DNA from: Saprospira grandis str. Lewin
GTDB taxonomy: Bacteria; Bacteroidota; Bacteroidia; Chitinophagales; Saprospiraceae
Direction of reading: 5' to 3'
NCBI RefSeq assembly: GCF_000250635.1
Contig: NC_016940.1
Span: 2,466,001-2,530,000 of the forward strand
Length of the DNA: 64,000 bases
Shown: piece by piece, positions 7,565-17,085 of the stretch
Position numbering within the stretch: the first letter of the stretch is position 1
Layout: each line of letters starts with the position of its first letter
The notes under the pieces: model-generated
The model's database searches: none
Seen by the model: only the letters and a program-made list of their open reading frames with translations
What the model was told of the DNA's origin: nothing
Program-made: the position numbers and the translations under genes

Positions 7565-8821
7565 ATGTTGAATACAATACTGAATGCGCTATTGGTAGAA
7601 ACTCAAAAAAGTAAAGATCCTCAGCGCTTTTTTGACTTAGCTGTTTTAACTCACCAATTATATGAAGCAAAAGAGGTAAGTTCTACAGCGCTTTATACTC
7701 AGATAAAAGAGTTTAGTTTTAATAAGTTAGAAAAGATAGAGGCCTTACTGGAAGAAAAAGCATTGCAGTATAAGCTATTTACGCCGAATAATTTAGATGT
7801 TCCATTTCCGCCAGCACAACCTGCTAAGTTCAAGTTTATAGACTTATTTGCAGGAATCGGGGGCTTTCGTTTAGCACTTCAATCCTTGGGGGGGGAGTGT
7901 GTCTTTTCTAGTGAGTGGGACAAGCAGGCCCAAAAGACCTATTATACCAATTTTGGGGAGTATCCTTTTGGAGATATTACGAAGGAGAGCGTAAAATCTC
8001 AAATACCAGATGATTTTGATATTCTTTGTGCTGGATTTCCCTGCCAGGCTTTTTCCATTGCAGGTAAGCGTGGAGGTTTTGAAGACACTCGAGGAACCTT
8101 ATTTTTTGATGTAGCAGAAATCATCCGTCGTAAAAAGCCTAAGGCTATTTTCCTGGAGAATGTAAAGGGGTTGAGAAATCATGATAAGGGAAAGACCTTA
8201 AGCACTATTTTACATGTCTTGAGAGAAGATTTAGGTTATTCTGTTCCAGATCCTCAGGTTGTAAATGCAAGAGATTTTGGTGTGCCTCAAAATAGAGAGC
8301 GAATTTTTATTGTGGGTTTTAGAGAAGACATAGCCAATGAAGTAGCATTTGAATATCCTAAAGCATTAAATGAAGAGGTTACTTTTTCTGATATTAAAGA
8401 GGAGGAAGAGGTTTCGGTAAAGTACTATCTGTCAGAAACTTATTTGGATACTTTAAGAAAACACAAGGAACGACATGCTCAAAAAGGCAATGGGTTTGGC
8501 TATCAAATTATTGCAGATGATGAGATTGCGAATGCTGTTGTTTGTGGTGGGATGGGAAGAGAACGCAACTTGGTACTTGATCATAGATTGACAAATTTTA
8601 CTCCTGTTACCAATATTAAAGGAGAGGTGAATCGTGAAGGGATCAGAAAAATGACCCCAAGAGAATGGGCTAGACTGCAAGGGTTTCCAGATAACTATAT
8701 TATTCCAGTTTCAGATGCAGCAGCATATAAGCAGTTTGGAAATTCTGTAGCCGTACCCGCAATAAAAGCTACTGCAGAAAAAATTGTAATGGAGCTAGAG
8801 CCATTCTTTCAAAAAGACTAA
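7565..8821 (+). CDS. DNA (cytosine-5-)-methyltransferase
   Basis: A type II modification enzyme that transfers methyl from S-adenosylmethionine to C5 of cytosine. Motifs in order: motif I FIDLFAGIGGFRLAL (about residue 91), motif IV with catalytic Cys-160 in GFPCQAFSIAGKRGG, motif VI FLENVKGL (residue 197), motif VIII QNRERIFIVGFR, and motif X FGNSVAVPAIKA near the C-terminus. An N-terminal extension of about 85 residues precedes motif I. The restriction gene starts 12 bases after its stop, so the two form one operon. The gene is AT-rich, with few of the GGCC-type codons that dominate its neighbours, which suggests horizontal gain. If the partner is an HpaII-family enzyme, the target would be CCGG. 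Confidence 0.95.
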   Translation: MLNTILNALLVETQKSKDPQRFFDLAVLTHQLYEAKEVSSTALYTQIKEFSFNKLEKIEALLEEKALQYKLFTPNNLDVPFPPAQPAKFKFIDLFAGIGGFRLALQSLGGECVFSSEWDKQAQKTYYTNFGEYPFGDITKESVKSQIPDDFDILCAGFPCQAFSIAGKRGGFEDTRGTLFFDVAEIIRRKKPKAIFLENVKGLRNHDKGKTLSTILHVLREDLGYSVPDPQVVNARDFGVPQNRERIFIVGFREDIANEVAFEYPKALNEEVTFSDIKEEEEVSVKYYLSETYLDTLRKHKERHAQKGNGFGYQIIADDEIANAVVCGGMGRERNLVLDHRLTNFTPVTNIKGEVNREGIRKMTPREWARLQGFPDNYIIPVSDAAAYKQFGNSVAVPAIKATAEKIVMELEPFFQKD

Positions 8822-8833
8822 GGGCGCAAGGGG

Positions 8834-9910
8834 ATGAAGAAGGGAAATAAAGGAGAGTGGAGTGAAATCTATACTTTACTCAAGCTAATTTCAGATGGTG
8901 TTTTGCCTCAAGGAGATGCACATCTAGTAGCAACAGACTTTGAGTATATTGTTGAAGCCGTCTATCGATCCGAGAAAGATGGGCTTAAGGAATATCATAT
9001 TAACTCAGATCAAAAATCTGTTTTGCTTATAGACGGAGAGGAGCAAGTTGAGATCCCTTTAGAGGAGTTTGAGGCTATAAAGACCGTTGTACTAGATGGC
9101 ATTCGTCAGGCTCCAAAAGGAACATTTCTTATTGAAGAGGCTATTCCTTTTTTATCTACAATTCATTGCTTGAGTTTAAAGGCTAAATCGTCTTCAAAAA
9201 AAGATATTGAAGTACTTATCTATGATTATAGGGTTGCACGTTCTTCGAAATTAGGGTTTAGCATTAAATCGCAGTTGGGAAATCCGTCAACTTTACTTAA
9301 TGCAAGTAAAGCAACAAATTTTCAGTTCTGGCTGCCTCAAGAAGTAAATGCTGAGTCAATCAATAAGATTAGTACTTCTTCTAAGATAAAAAAGAGGATA
9401 GAGGCCATTTATGAAGAGGTTGGGCAACTTGTATTTACAACCATTCAAAACCAGACATTTGCTAATAACCTCTGTTTAATTGATAGTGCACTACCTCAAA
9501 TTATAGCAGCATTATTACTCATTTATTATAGTGGAAGGGCTAAGAGCAGCAAGATTACAGATCTAGTAGAACAGCTTAGAATAGAAAATCCACTGGGTTT
9601 TCCAGAGATAGAAGGGCAGCATTTCTATGAGTATAAGATCAAGCGATTTTTAACTGATGTCGCACTAGGAATGACGCCCAATACAGTTTGGGATGGTCGT
9701 TTTGATGCTGGAGGAGGATATATTGTTGTTCGTAATGATGGAGAATTAGTTTGTTACCATATCTATGATCGCAATCAGTTTGAAGATTATCTTTTTCATA
9801 ATACAAAGTTAGATACGCCTAGTAGTAGTCGTCATGGTTTTGGCCTTATTTATAGAGAAGGGGGAGAAAACTATTTTAATCTCAATATACAGATACGCTT
9901 TAGCAACTAA
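8834..9910 (+). CDS. HpaII-family type II restriction endonuclease
   Basis: A 358-residue protein starting MKKGNKGEWSEIYTLLKL, the characteristic N-terminus I recall for the HpaII restriction endonuclease family, whose members are close to this length. That family cuts CCGG. Further motif-like segments are DIEVLIYDYRV followed by SIKSQLGNPSTLLNAS, which could supply acidic and Lys active-site residues, and a C-terminal DGRFDAGGGYIVVRNDGE block. It is translated with the methylase immediately upstream. It shares the methylase's low GC and ends in a strong terminator. The family assignment is by memory of the N-terminal signature; the specificity is inferred. Confidence 0.8.
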   Translation: MKKGNKGEWSEIYTLLKLISDGVLPQGDAHLVATDFEYIVEAVYRSEKDGLKEYHINSDQKSVLLIDGEEQVEIPLEEFEAIKTVVLDGIRQAPKGTFLIEEAIPFLSTIHCLSLKAKSSSKKDIEVLIYDYRVARSSKLGFSIKSQLGNPSTLLNASKATNFQFWLPQEVNAESINKISTSSKIKKRIEAIYEEVGQLVFTTIQNQTFANNLCLIDSALPQIIAALLLIYYSGRAKSSKITDLVEQLRIENPLGFPEIEGQHFYEYKIKRFLTDVALGMTPNTVWDGRFDAGGGYIVVRNDGELVCYHIYDRNQFEDYLFHNTKLDTPSSSRHGFGLIYREGGENYFNLNIQIRFSN

Positions 9911-9918
9911 CCCCCAAA

Positions 9919-9971
9919 CATAAAAAAAGCCCCCAGTTTTGCATTTGCAAAACTGGGGGCTAGCTTTTGGG
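9919..9971. terminator. Rho-independent terminator after the restriction gene
   Basis: A perfect stem GCCCCCAGTTTTGCA / TGCAAAACTGGGGGC with a short loop, A-rich on the left and followed by TAGCTTTT. It can act in both directions, between the plus-strand endonuclease and the converging minus-strand M16 gene. Confidence 0.85.
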
Positions 9972-9991
9972 GCCAGACCTAGGCTAGAATA

Positions 9992-10169
9992 GGCCCGAAG
10001 GGCCGTCGGCCACAACAAGCCCTTTAGGGCGCAGTTCGACGACCAAAGGGAGTAACCGATGTGTAGCAGTGGCCGAAGGCCAGACCTAGGCGGCAAAGCC
10101 GCCGCAGGGCCGAGCGAAAAGCGAGCTGCGAAACGTAGCGCCGCAAGGCGAAGCCGCAGCGGAGGCCCC
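9992..10169 (-). repeat. GC-rich three-hairpin repeat, copy 4, with family B tail
   Basis: Minus-strand reading: TTTTGGGGCC, a CGCTGCGGC-TTC-GCCTTGCGGCG stem, GCTACGTTTCGCAGCTCGC, GCTCGGCCC, hairpin GGCGGC-TTT-GCCGCC, GGTCTGG, GGCC-TTC-GGCC, then CACATCGGTTACTCCC leading into the family B block. Confidence 0.85.
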
Positions 10170-10177
10170 AAAACAGC

Positions 10178-13144
10178 TTAATAACCAAATACCTGATCTA
10201 CAGAGAGCTCTTTATAATCGCCCAAAGATTTGAGATAGTCGGTATCCATGCGGCTCTTATCGCCAAGGACCAAAACCGTGTATTTGCGGTCTTTGATCTT
10301 GTTTTCATGAAATTTATTGAAGGCCTCTACACCGCCTTTGCCCTCTACATTGAGGCCAGAGAAGAACTCATAGCGGTCTTTGCGGAGATCTTGGGCGTAG
10401 CCGCGCTTTTTGTTGCTGCGGTAGGTCCAATAAACATCAGAGCCCTTGAGGCGGTCCGCTTCTAGCTTTTTGAGGATGGCCCCAATCGCATTGTTGAGCT
10501 GATCCTCTACCAGAGGAACTTCCTCGATAATGCCTTTCATGGCCGGAATTGCCTGCTTGATCTTATCTGATTGAGTACCTACAAAGGCACGGAAATAATG
10601 CGAATCATCGGCACGAACGGGTGAGCTGTTGAAGGCATAGGCAGAATAAGCCAAAGCGCGCTTTTCACGGATTTCTTGGAAAACAATAGAAGACAAACCT
10701 GCGCCAAAGTACTCATTGTAGAGCTGCGACATGATGTTTTCTTCTAGATTGAAGCCTTCGGTCCCCTTAGACACCATCATGATTTCGGCCTGAGGCATGC
10801 CCGCAAAAGGAACGAAAATTACCTGGTCCTTTTCGGTGGCTAGCTCCTTATAATCGGGACGTTTGGGACAAGGAAGCAACTGGTCGGCAATTTTGTGCTC
10901 CATTTCCAAAACCTTGGCAATATCTGCCTGCTCTTGGCTACCATAATAAAATACCGAATGCTCGTATTGGGTCAAGCTCTTGATTTTGGCCACCAATTGC
11001 TCGGCAGTCAAGGCATCCATTTCCTCAAAGCTCAAGATATCTCTAAAGGGCGATTTTTCGCCATAGCGAGCATAGTTAAACATGGCATTGTTGAGGATCT
11101 GACGCTTGTCCTTTTTGGCATCTAGGCGGTCCTTTTTGATTTGGGCCACTAGATTCTTGAGCGCTTCCTCATTGGGTTGAGCATTGGCCAAAATGTGCTC
11201 AAAGAGCGCTACCCCTTCTTGGAAAGAGCGATCTAGACCGCGAAGGGTCACATAGCTAACATCTCCACTGGTGTATACATCGAAGCTGAGACCCAACTTG
11301 AAGAACTCTTGTTGCAGTTGCTCTGGGCTGTACTTATCGGTGCCCAAGAAGGGAAGATAACGAACGGCAATAGGCAAGACCTTATCATTTTGTGAGCCCA
11401 TTTCAAGGATATAATAGAGGCTAAAGGTCTCGTTGGTCTTGTTCTGTACATAGTCAAAAGGAATCTTCCCTTTGAGTTGGCTCTGTTGAATAGCTTCTTT
11501 GAAATCGACAAACTGAGGGCTGAGGTTTTGGCTAGGCATTTCCTCAAAAGCTTGGCGGAAAGTAGAAAGCGTATCTTTAGCGGGCTCTACGGCGGTAATG
11601 CTGGGCTTGTCTACCTTAGCAATATTGTTGTCTTTGCCTTCTCTTTTGAAGACCACTACCCCATTATCTTCGCCCATATAGGTTTTGGCAAAGTCGGTAA
11701 TTTGCTGCTTGCTAAATTTGCGCATGCGAGCAAACTTTTTGCTTACTTTGGCCCAATCCTGATTGCTAATAAAGGCATCGAGCATTTGGCCAGCACGGCC
11801 ACGGTTGCTTTCCAATGACTTTTGGTAACGATATTCCATATCATTGATTACCGCTTCAATCATCCAGTCTTCAAATTCGCCAGCTTTGAGCTTGCGAACC
11901 TGTTCCAAGACCAACTCCTTAGCTTCTTCTAGGCTTTGGCCAGGTTTGGGGTAGGCATAAATACCCAAGAAAGAATAATCGTTGGCGGTCCAGCAAAAGG
12001 CCATACTATTGCTTCCTACGGCTTGTTTTTGGACCAAGTTAAGGTCAATCAAACCGGCTTTGCCATTCGACAAAATGCCCATGGCAATATCTGCGATTAA
12101 GGCCTCATCTGTACCTGCGCCAGGAGCCACCCAACCCATATCGAGAACAGCGGCTTCTTGGCCAATTACTTCTTTGACAACCATTTCTTTGCGCTCGGGC
12201 AATGGCTTTTTCTCAAATTGGGGAACCTCTTTGCTTTCATAGCCCCCAAAGTACTTTTCAATCAGTTCTACGGTTTGGTCGGGATCAAAGTCTCCAGCCA
12301 AAACGATGGCCATATTGTTAGGCACATAGTAGGTGTTAAAGAACTCATGGATCTTAACCATAGAGGGACGCTTGAGGTGCTCGCTGGTTCCAATGGTCGT
12401 TTGTGTGCCATAAGGGTGGTTGGGGAGTAGGCCCGACATAAAGGCCTGAAAAACCTTGCGGCCATCATTGCTCTGCCCAATATTAAACTCTTCATAAACG
12501 GCTTCTAGCTCGGTATGAAAGAGACGAAGAACCAATTCGCCAAAGCGCTCTGACTCTACTTTCATCCAACGCTCTAGTTCGTTAGATGGAATATCATTCA
12601 CATAAACGGTTTGGTCCAAAGAGGTGTAGGCATTGGTCCCTTTGGCCCCCAATTGCGAAATCATTTTGTCATACTCATTGGCGGCAACCAATTTGGCGGC
12701 CTCAAAAGAGATGCTATCAATCTTTTTATAGATGGTTTTGCGGGCTTCTGGATCGGCCTTGAAATGCTCTTCATAAAGGGCCGAAATTTGGTCCAACATG
12801 GGTTTTTCTTTCTCCCAATCTAAGGCTCCAATTTTAGAGCTGCCCTTAAAGAGCATATGCTCTAGGTAGTGGGCCAAACCGGTTGCATCGGCGGGGTCAT
12901 TCTTAGAACCTGCACGAGTGGCAATATAAGTTTGGATACGTGGCTCGTCTTTATTGACGCTCATATAGACCTTCAGGCCATTTTTGAGGGTATAGATTTT
13001 GGTCCCCAAAGGGTCATTCTCTACCGTTTCGTATTGATACTTTGTCATTTCTTTTTCTTCTGTCTTTTTTTCGGATGGACTACAACTCCAACTCAGACAA
13101 CATAAACTGAGTAGGCAGCTAAAGATGCTAATTTTTGAGGACAT
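10178..13144 (-). CDS. M16-family zinc metallopeptidase (insulinase/pitrilysin type), lipoprotein
   Basis: A 988-residue peptidase with four M16 domains in tandem. The lipobox LSWSC puts the lipidated Cys at residue 21, so it is an outer- or inner-membrane lipoprotein facing the periplasm. The zinc motif HYLEH (residues 92-96) is the M16 HxxEH signature, and AVYEEF about 75 residues later supplies the third ligand Glu. The C-terminal half carries the inactive M16 domain with the substrate-binding region (REKRALAYSAYAF). It likely degrades small peptides in the periplasm. It is transcribed alone, converging on the restriction gene and divergent from the OmpA gene. The length matches two-fold-repeat M16 enzymes. 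Confidence 0.95.
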   Translation of the reverse strand: MSSKISIFSCLLSLCCLSWSCSPSEKKTEEKEMTKYQYETVENDPLGTKIYTLKNGLKVYMSVNKDEPRIQTYIATRAGSKNDPADATGLAHYLEHMLFKGSSKIGALDWEKEKPMLDQISALYEEHFKADPEARKTIYKKIDSISFEAAKLVAANEYDKMISQLGAKGTNAYTSLDQTVYVNDIPSNELERWMKVESERFGELVLRLFHTELEAVYEEFNIGQSNDGRKVFQAFMSGLLPNHPYGTQTTIGTSEHLKRPSMVKIHEFFNTYYVPNNMAIVLAGDFDPDQTVELIEKYFGGYESKEVPQFEKKPLPERKEMVVKEVIGQEAAVLDMGWVAPGAGTDEALIADIAMGILSNGKAGLIDLNLVQKQAVGSNSMAFCWTANDYSFLGIYAYPKPGQSLEEAKELVLEQVRKLKAGEFEDWMIEAVINDMEYRYQKSLESNRGRAGQMLDAFISNQDWAKVSKKFARMRKFSKQQITDFAKTYMGEDNGVVVFKREGKDNNIAKVDKPSITAVEPAKDTLSTFRQAFEEMPSQNLSPQFVDFKEAIQQSQLKGKIPFDYVQNKTNETFSLYYILEMGSQNDKVLPIAVRYLPFLGTDKYSPEQLQQEFFKLGLSFDVYTSGDVSYVTLRGLDRSFQEGVALFEHILANAQPNEEALKNLVAQIKKDRLDAKKDKRQILNNAMFNYARYGEKSPFRDILSFEEMDALTAEQLVAKIKSLTQYEHSVFYYGSQEQADIAKVLEMEHKIADQLLPCPKRPDYKELATEKDQVIFVPFAGMPQAEIMMVSKGTEGFNLEENIMSQLYNEYFGAGLSSIVFQEIREKRALAYSAYAFNSSPVRADDSHYFRAFVGTQSDKIKQAIPAMKGIIEEVPLVEDQLNNAIGAILKKLEADRLKGSDVYWTYRSNKKRGYAQDLRKDRYEFFSGLNVEGKGGVEAFNKFHENKIKDRKYTVLVLGDKSRMDTDYLKSLGDYKELSVDQVFGY

Positions 13145-13273
13145 AGGCTAGTCTAATTCTATGGGTAAAATAATAGTATTCACTTTTCTACTAGCTAAAG
13201 ATACAAATATCTCTAAGGCTCTTTAGGTCCTTGTTCTTTTATTAGATCAATTACAGATTTTATTGGATGAGAA

Positions 13274-13412
13274 GGGGCCTCCCGCCTTCGGCGGGCGCTA
13301 CGCTTTGGGGCTCGCAGGTCTGCTCGGCCCTTCGCTTTTTCGCTTTGCTCAAAAGCTCGGTCTGGCCTGCGGCCACCCCGCCGCATCGCTAGGCCGTTTG
13401 GCCTTCGGCCAT
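13274..13412 (+). repeat. GC-rich three-hairpin repeat, copy 5
   Basis: GGGGCCTCCCGCC-TTC-GGCGGG stem, GCTACGCTTTGGGGCTCGC, the core GCAGGTCTGCTCGGCCC, a long second hairpin (CGCTTTTTCGC.. AAAAGCTCGG), GGTCTGG, GGCC-TGC-GGCC and an end in CCGCATCGCTAGGCC. Unlike most copies it is not preceded by a T-tract (GAAGGGGCC). Confidence 0.85.
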
Positions 13413-13414
13413 TA

Positions 13415-13434
13415 CTGCGGGTTGAAACCCGCAG
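13415..13434. repeat. Short palindrome CTGCGGGTTGAAACCCGCAG
   Basis: A 20-base hairpin with core GGGTTGAAACCC. Related hairpins with different outer bases occur at 25816, 59546 and 59598. Confidence 0.7.
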
Positions 13435-13728
13435 CCAGATTAGACCCGAATTAGCTAGCTTTTAGCGATCCCATGGCTTGCAGCTTAAAAGCCGCAAGAC
13501 CTGAAAATCGGATGGCTGCGGCCTTTCTCCAATGGAGCAGGGGCTTTTAAGCCGCTGCGGCGAGCAGAATGATGGCCCAACATGATTGGCTGCGGCCTTT
13601 AGGCTGCAGAATCTTAAGCAAAAAATACAACCGTATCCAATATTTTGCTGCTAAGCGAGCTTAACTTTCTTGCAGAAGGGGCTAAAAAAGGCCGAAGAAA
13701 ATAGCCCAAAGCAACAACTAAAGATGAG
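13435..13728. other. Non-coding stretch with small hairpins, no gene seen
   Basis: It contains TTGCAGCTTAAAAGCCGCAA-type inverted repeats (13478-13497 and a related GCTTTTAAGCCGC near 13545), also seen at 25754. There is no credible reading frame. It is the divergent region between the M16 and OmpA genes. Confidence 0.5.
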
Positions 13729-13842
13729 CGGCCTAGCGATGTGCAGCAGTGGCCGTCAGGCCAGACCGAGGAGCGAAGCGACGAAGGGCCGAGCGAACAG
13801 CGAGCTGCGGAACGTAGCGCCCGCCAAAGGCGGGAGGCCCCC
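13729..13842 (-). repeat. GC-rich three-hairpin repeat, copy 6
   Basis: Minus-strand reading: T-tract, GGGGGCCTCCCGCC-TTT-GGCGGGC, GCTACGTTCCGCAGCTCGC, TGTTCGCTCGGCCC, a short second hairpin, GGTCTGG, CCTGACGG and CTGCTGCACATCGCTAGGCC. Confidence 0.85.
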
Positions 13843-14015
13843 AAAAAAACAAGAAAAAACAAAGGACTTAGGGCCTTGAAAAGGAGTCCTTCAGCGCTTT
13901 GGAAAATGTAAAAAAGGAGCTGCGAGTCCGCAAATCCGCAAAAAGCTTTGTATCTTCGAACCTTGGGAGAGGGACGCCTCTTCAAACCTTAAAAAGTATA
14001 GCTATACCTATTCTT

Positions 14016-15914
14016 ATGAAACAGTTTTCTTATTTGTTGTTGTTGGCCCTGTTGGTCTACAATGGCAGCAACTTGCAAGCACAGTCTGCTCGAAATCCTT
14101 GGGGCCTTGGTATTTATCCGGGGGCCTATAGTTTTTATGCCCTAGAAGGAACCGATCTTTTTGCCCCCGAAAAGTATGGGACGGGCGTAGAGCTCTCTTT
14201 GATGCGCCGTATTGGTAGTTACTTTGACCTAGGCGTAGAGACTAATTTTGCTCGTTTGGCTCATCCGCTAGATTCTGCCTCGGCTTTGGCCGCAGATCAG
14301 GGAAATTATGGCAACCGCAGCAACTTTTTGTCGGGCCAAATGGCCCTGCGTTTCCGCTTAGACGGAGGCATTATGGATAAAAACTCGGCTTTTGTGCCCT
14401 TCTTTAAAGTGGGTGTTGGCGGAAGCAGTTATGGTGATTTTGCCAATTGGAGCCTGTACGTGCCGGTTGGTTTGGGCTTTCATTATCATTTGCCCAAAAC
14501 GCCCCTAACGATTACGGCCCAATCGAATTATAATCCGCATTTTCTCTTGCCTGATGGCCAAGAAATGATTGGTGTTTTGCACCATTCTATTGGTTTGACC
14601 GTGCAGTTGGGCAAAACCCAAAAGAAAACGGATAATACAGAATTTATTGAGCTGGCCAAGCAGGAGGGACCCAAAGCGCCCGACCGCGATTATGATGGCG
14701 TGCCCGATGAAAATGACCTTTGTCCCGATATTTATGGCTCTCAAAAAACAATGGGCTGCCCCGATAGCGATGGCGATGGCATCAAGGATATTGATGATAA
14801 ATGTCCACAACAAGCAGGTTTTGCTAACCTAGAAGGTTGTGCAGATAGTGATTATGATGGCATTATTGACCCAGAAGATAATTGCCCAGATATCTATTCT
14901 GAAAATGAAAATGGTTGCCCCGATGGTATGGGCGGCGGCGAGGATGCCGATGGCGATGGCATTGCTGATGCGGATGATCTTTGCCCCAATGAAGCCGGCT
15001 CATTTACAGCCAATGGCTGCCCCGATGCCGATGGCGATGGCGTGCAAGATGCCCTAGATATCTGCCCCGATTATTATGGCACCGATGAGTATGCAGGTTG
15101 TCCCATGCCTAAAAAACAATTGGATAGCCTCAAGGCTTTGGTGGATGCCGTACGCACACAAAGCGACTTCAATGAGAAAGGCTATACCACCACCAATGGC
15201 GGTAAAACCATCCAAGATAAGTTTGGCAATGTTCTAGAAATTGATGTAGATGGAAACATCATGAATGCCAAAACAGAAGAAAAATTGACCACTACAGGCG
15301 GTTACCGCCTAGAAAAAGGCCAAATCCTCAATGAAAATGATGAAGTCATGAACATTGGCGATGATGGCTTCCTTTATGCCAATGGGCAAAAAGTAGATAC
15401 CGAAAACAACCTCTGGGCTTGGGGCTCTAATCCCGACCCTTCTGGCGCACGCACAGGAGGAATCAGCCTGGGTAATCCCGTTTCTGATAAGTTTGCCAAT
15501 AGCAACCTTACGGGTTATGCGCCTGTCAAGCAACTAAGCCCTCAAGAAGCGGCCTACTGCCAGCAATTGGACCTCAGCGAGCTTCGGGCCGCTATCTATT
15601 TTGATTATGATGCTGGCCAAGCCGATGCCAACTCACTTCGCGCCCTCAACCGCATTGTAGAAGCCATGCGCCGCTGCGCCATTTTGGAACTACAGGTGGC
15701 TGGCCATGCCGATGCAGATGGTTCGGAAGTTTATAACCTAGAGCTTTCTGAACGCCGAGCAAAATCTATCCTCCGCTATATCAGTGGCGCCGGGGTAGAT
15801 GATCGCCGCCTCAAGTTTAATGCTTATGGAGAGCGCTACCCCATTGCCCCCAATGTAGAGGGCAGTAAATCTAAAAACCGCCGCGCAGAAATTCGCGTAC
15901 AGAGAGCCTACTAA
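14016..15914 (+). CDS. OmpA-family outer-membrane protein with thrombospondin type 3 repeats
   Basis: 632 residues from the ATG at 14016. A signal peptide (FSYLLLLALLVYNGSNLQAQ) is followed by a roughly 190-residue beta-barrel-like part. Four to five calcium-binding thrombospondin type 3 repeats come next, rich in DxDGDGxxDxxDxCP motifs (for example DSDGDGIKDIDDKCP). A low-complexity linker follows, then a C-terminal OmpA peptidoglycan-binding domain with AAIYFDYD, VAGHADADGSEVYNLELSERRA and RRAEIRVQ. It anchors the outer membrane to peptidoglycan. Upstream frame extension to 13899 is unlikely because the signal peptide begins at 14016. A terminator hairpin follows at 15941. Confidence 0.93.
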   Translation: MKQFSYLLLLALLVYNGSNLQAQSARNPWGLGIYPGAYSFYALEGTDLFAPEKYGTGVELSLMRRIGSYFDLGVETNFARLAHPLDSASALAADQGNYGNRSNFLSGQMALRFRLDGGIMDKNSAFVPFFKVGVGGSSYGDFANWSLYVPVGLGFHYHLPKTPLTITAQSNYNPHFLLPDGQEMIGVLHHSIGLTVQLGKTQKKTDNTEFIELAKQEGPKAPDRDYDGVPDENDLCPDIYGSQKTMGCPDSDGDGIKDIDDKCPQQAGFANLEGCADSDYDGIIDPEDNCPDIYSENENGCPDGMGGGEDADGDGIADADDLCPNEAGSFTANGCPDADGDGVQDALDICPDYYGTDEYAGCPMPKKQLDSLKALVDAVRTQSDFNEKGYTTTNGGKTIQDKFGNVLEIDVDGNIMNAKTEEKLTTTGGYRLEKGQILNENDEVMNIGDDGFLYANGQKVDTENNLWAWGSNPDPSGARTGGISLGNPVSDKFANSNLTGYAPVKQLSPQEAAYCQQLDLSELRAAIYFDYDAGQADANSLRALNRIVEAMRRCAILELQVAGHADADGSEVYNLELSERRAKSILRYISGAGVDDRRLKFNAYGERYPIAPNVEGSKSKNRRAEIRVQRAY

Positions 15915-15940
15915 AATGGCGATCTATTGATAAAAGAACA

Positions 15941-15980
15941 AAGCAGAAGCATCTCCCTTGCGGGCGCTTCTGCTTTTTTT
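15941..15980 (+). terminator. Rho-independent terminator after the OmpA gene
   Basis: The stem AAGCAGAAGC / GCTTCTGCTT is followed by a T-run. It lies 18 bases before the next start codon at 15999, so the glycosyltransferase gene needs readthrough or a promoter within this hairpin region. Confidence 0.8.
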
Positions 15981-15998
15981 TGGACCAACCAACGACTT

Positions 15999-17063
15999 AT
16001 GTTTGACCTCATCCCGAGCTTCATTACGGCCTTTATTATTACCTTTTTTGCCATCCCTTCTATTATTAAAGTGGCCATAGAAAAGAATCTTTGCGATGAA
16101 CCTGGCGAACGCCGTTCGCACAGCCGAAGCATTCCCACCCTTGGCGGTTTGGGCATTTTTGCAGGCCTTATTTTTTCAATTACCTTCTGGATCCCCTTTG
16201 ATAGTGCCGCTTATCCGGCCCACCGCTACGTACAATATGTCCTTTGCGCCTATATCATCATTTTCCTGATTGGGGCCAAGGATGATATTATCCCGCTCAG
16301 CCCCGTCAAAAAGTTTTTGGGCCAAATTGTGGCCGCCTGTATTTTGGTTTTCAAAGCAGGCATCTATCTCAGCAGTCTTTATGGTATTTTTGGGATCAAT
16401 GATATTCCCTATGCCTTGGCGGCCCCGCTTTCGGTCTTCAGTATGTTGGTCATTATCAACGCCCTCAATCTCATTGATGGCATCAATGGCTTGGCCGCCA
16501 CGATTGGCATCATTTGCTGCGGAGCCCTAGGCCTTTGGTTCTATCAGTTTGGCCGACTCGATTTGGCCATTTTGGCCTTTGCTATGCTGGGCTCATTGGC
16601 CGCTTTCCTTTATTATAATGCCAGTCCCGCCGAGATTTTTATGGGCGATACGGGCTCGCTTTTGCTGGGCCTCACCCTCTCGGTTTTGGCCATTTCTTTT
16701 ATCGAGAGCAATAAGTTGCCGCATGAGCATTGCTATATCGAATCGGTGCCAGCCGTAGCGATCGCCATCCTGATTATTCCCCTTTTTGATACCCTCAGGG
16801 TCTTTAGCCTTAGGGCCATGCGCGGCAAATCGCCCTTCCAACCCGATCGCACGCATATTCATCATATTCTCATCGATCTGGGCTGTAGCCATATGCAAGC
16901 CACCGCCATTTTGGCCCTCGTCAATCTGCTTTTCATTGGCATTGCCTTTCAGTTGCAGTTTTTGGGCAGCCTAGAACTCCTTTTAGTCTTGCTATTGATT
17001 GCCGTTTTACTCACTAGCTTTTCCTTTTATCTGATCAATCGCAAGCAAAAAAAACAGCTCTAA
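15999..17063 (+). CDS. WecA/MraY-type undecaprenyl-phosphate glycosyl-1-phosphate transferase
   Basis: A 354-residue polytopic membrane enzyme with about ten helices. It transfers a sugar-1-phosphate from a UDP-sugar (for WecA, GlcNAc-1-P) to undecaprenyl phosphate and so starts O-antigen, teichoic-like or capsule polymers. Motifs seen: GERRSHSRSIPTLGG (the PTxGG region), NLIDGINGLA, FMGDTGSLLLG and PDRTHIHHIL, the last marking the WecA/TagO branch rather than MraY. I start at ATG 15999; the in-frame ATG at 15927 would lie inside the terminator hairpin. The neighbouring GC-rich repeat starts 22 bases after the stop. Confidence 0.9.
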   Translation: MFDLIPSFITAFIITFFAIPSIIKVAIEKNLCDEPGERRSHSRSIPTLGGLGIFAGLIFSITFWIPFDSAAYPAHRYVQYVLCAYIIIFLIGAKDDIIPLSPVKKFLGQIVAACILVFKAGIYLSSLYGIFGINDIPYALAAPLSVFSMLVIINALNLIDGINGLAATIGIICCGALGLWFYQFGRLDLAILAFAMLGSLAAFLYYNASPAEIFMGDTGSLLLGLTLSVLAISFIESNKLPHEHCYIESVPAVAIAILIIPLFDTLRVFSLRAMRGKSPFQPDRTHIHHILIDLGCSHMQATAILALVNLLFIGIAFQLQFLGSLELLLVLLLIAVLLTSFSFYLINRKQKKQL

Positions 17064-17085
17064 AGGTATAAATTTAGTAGTTTTT

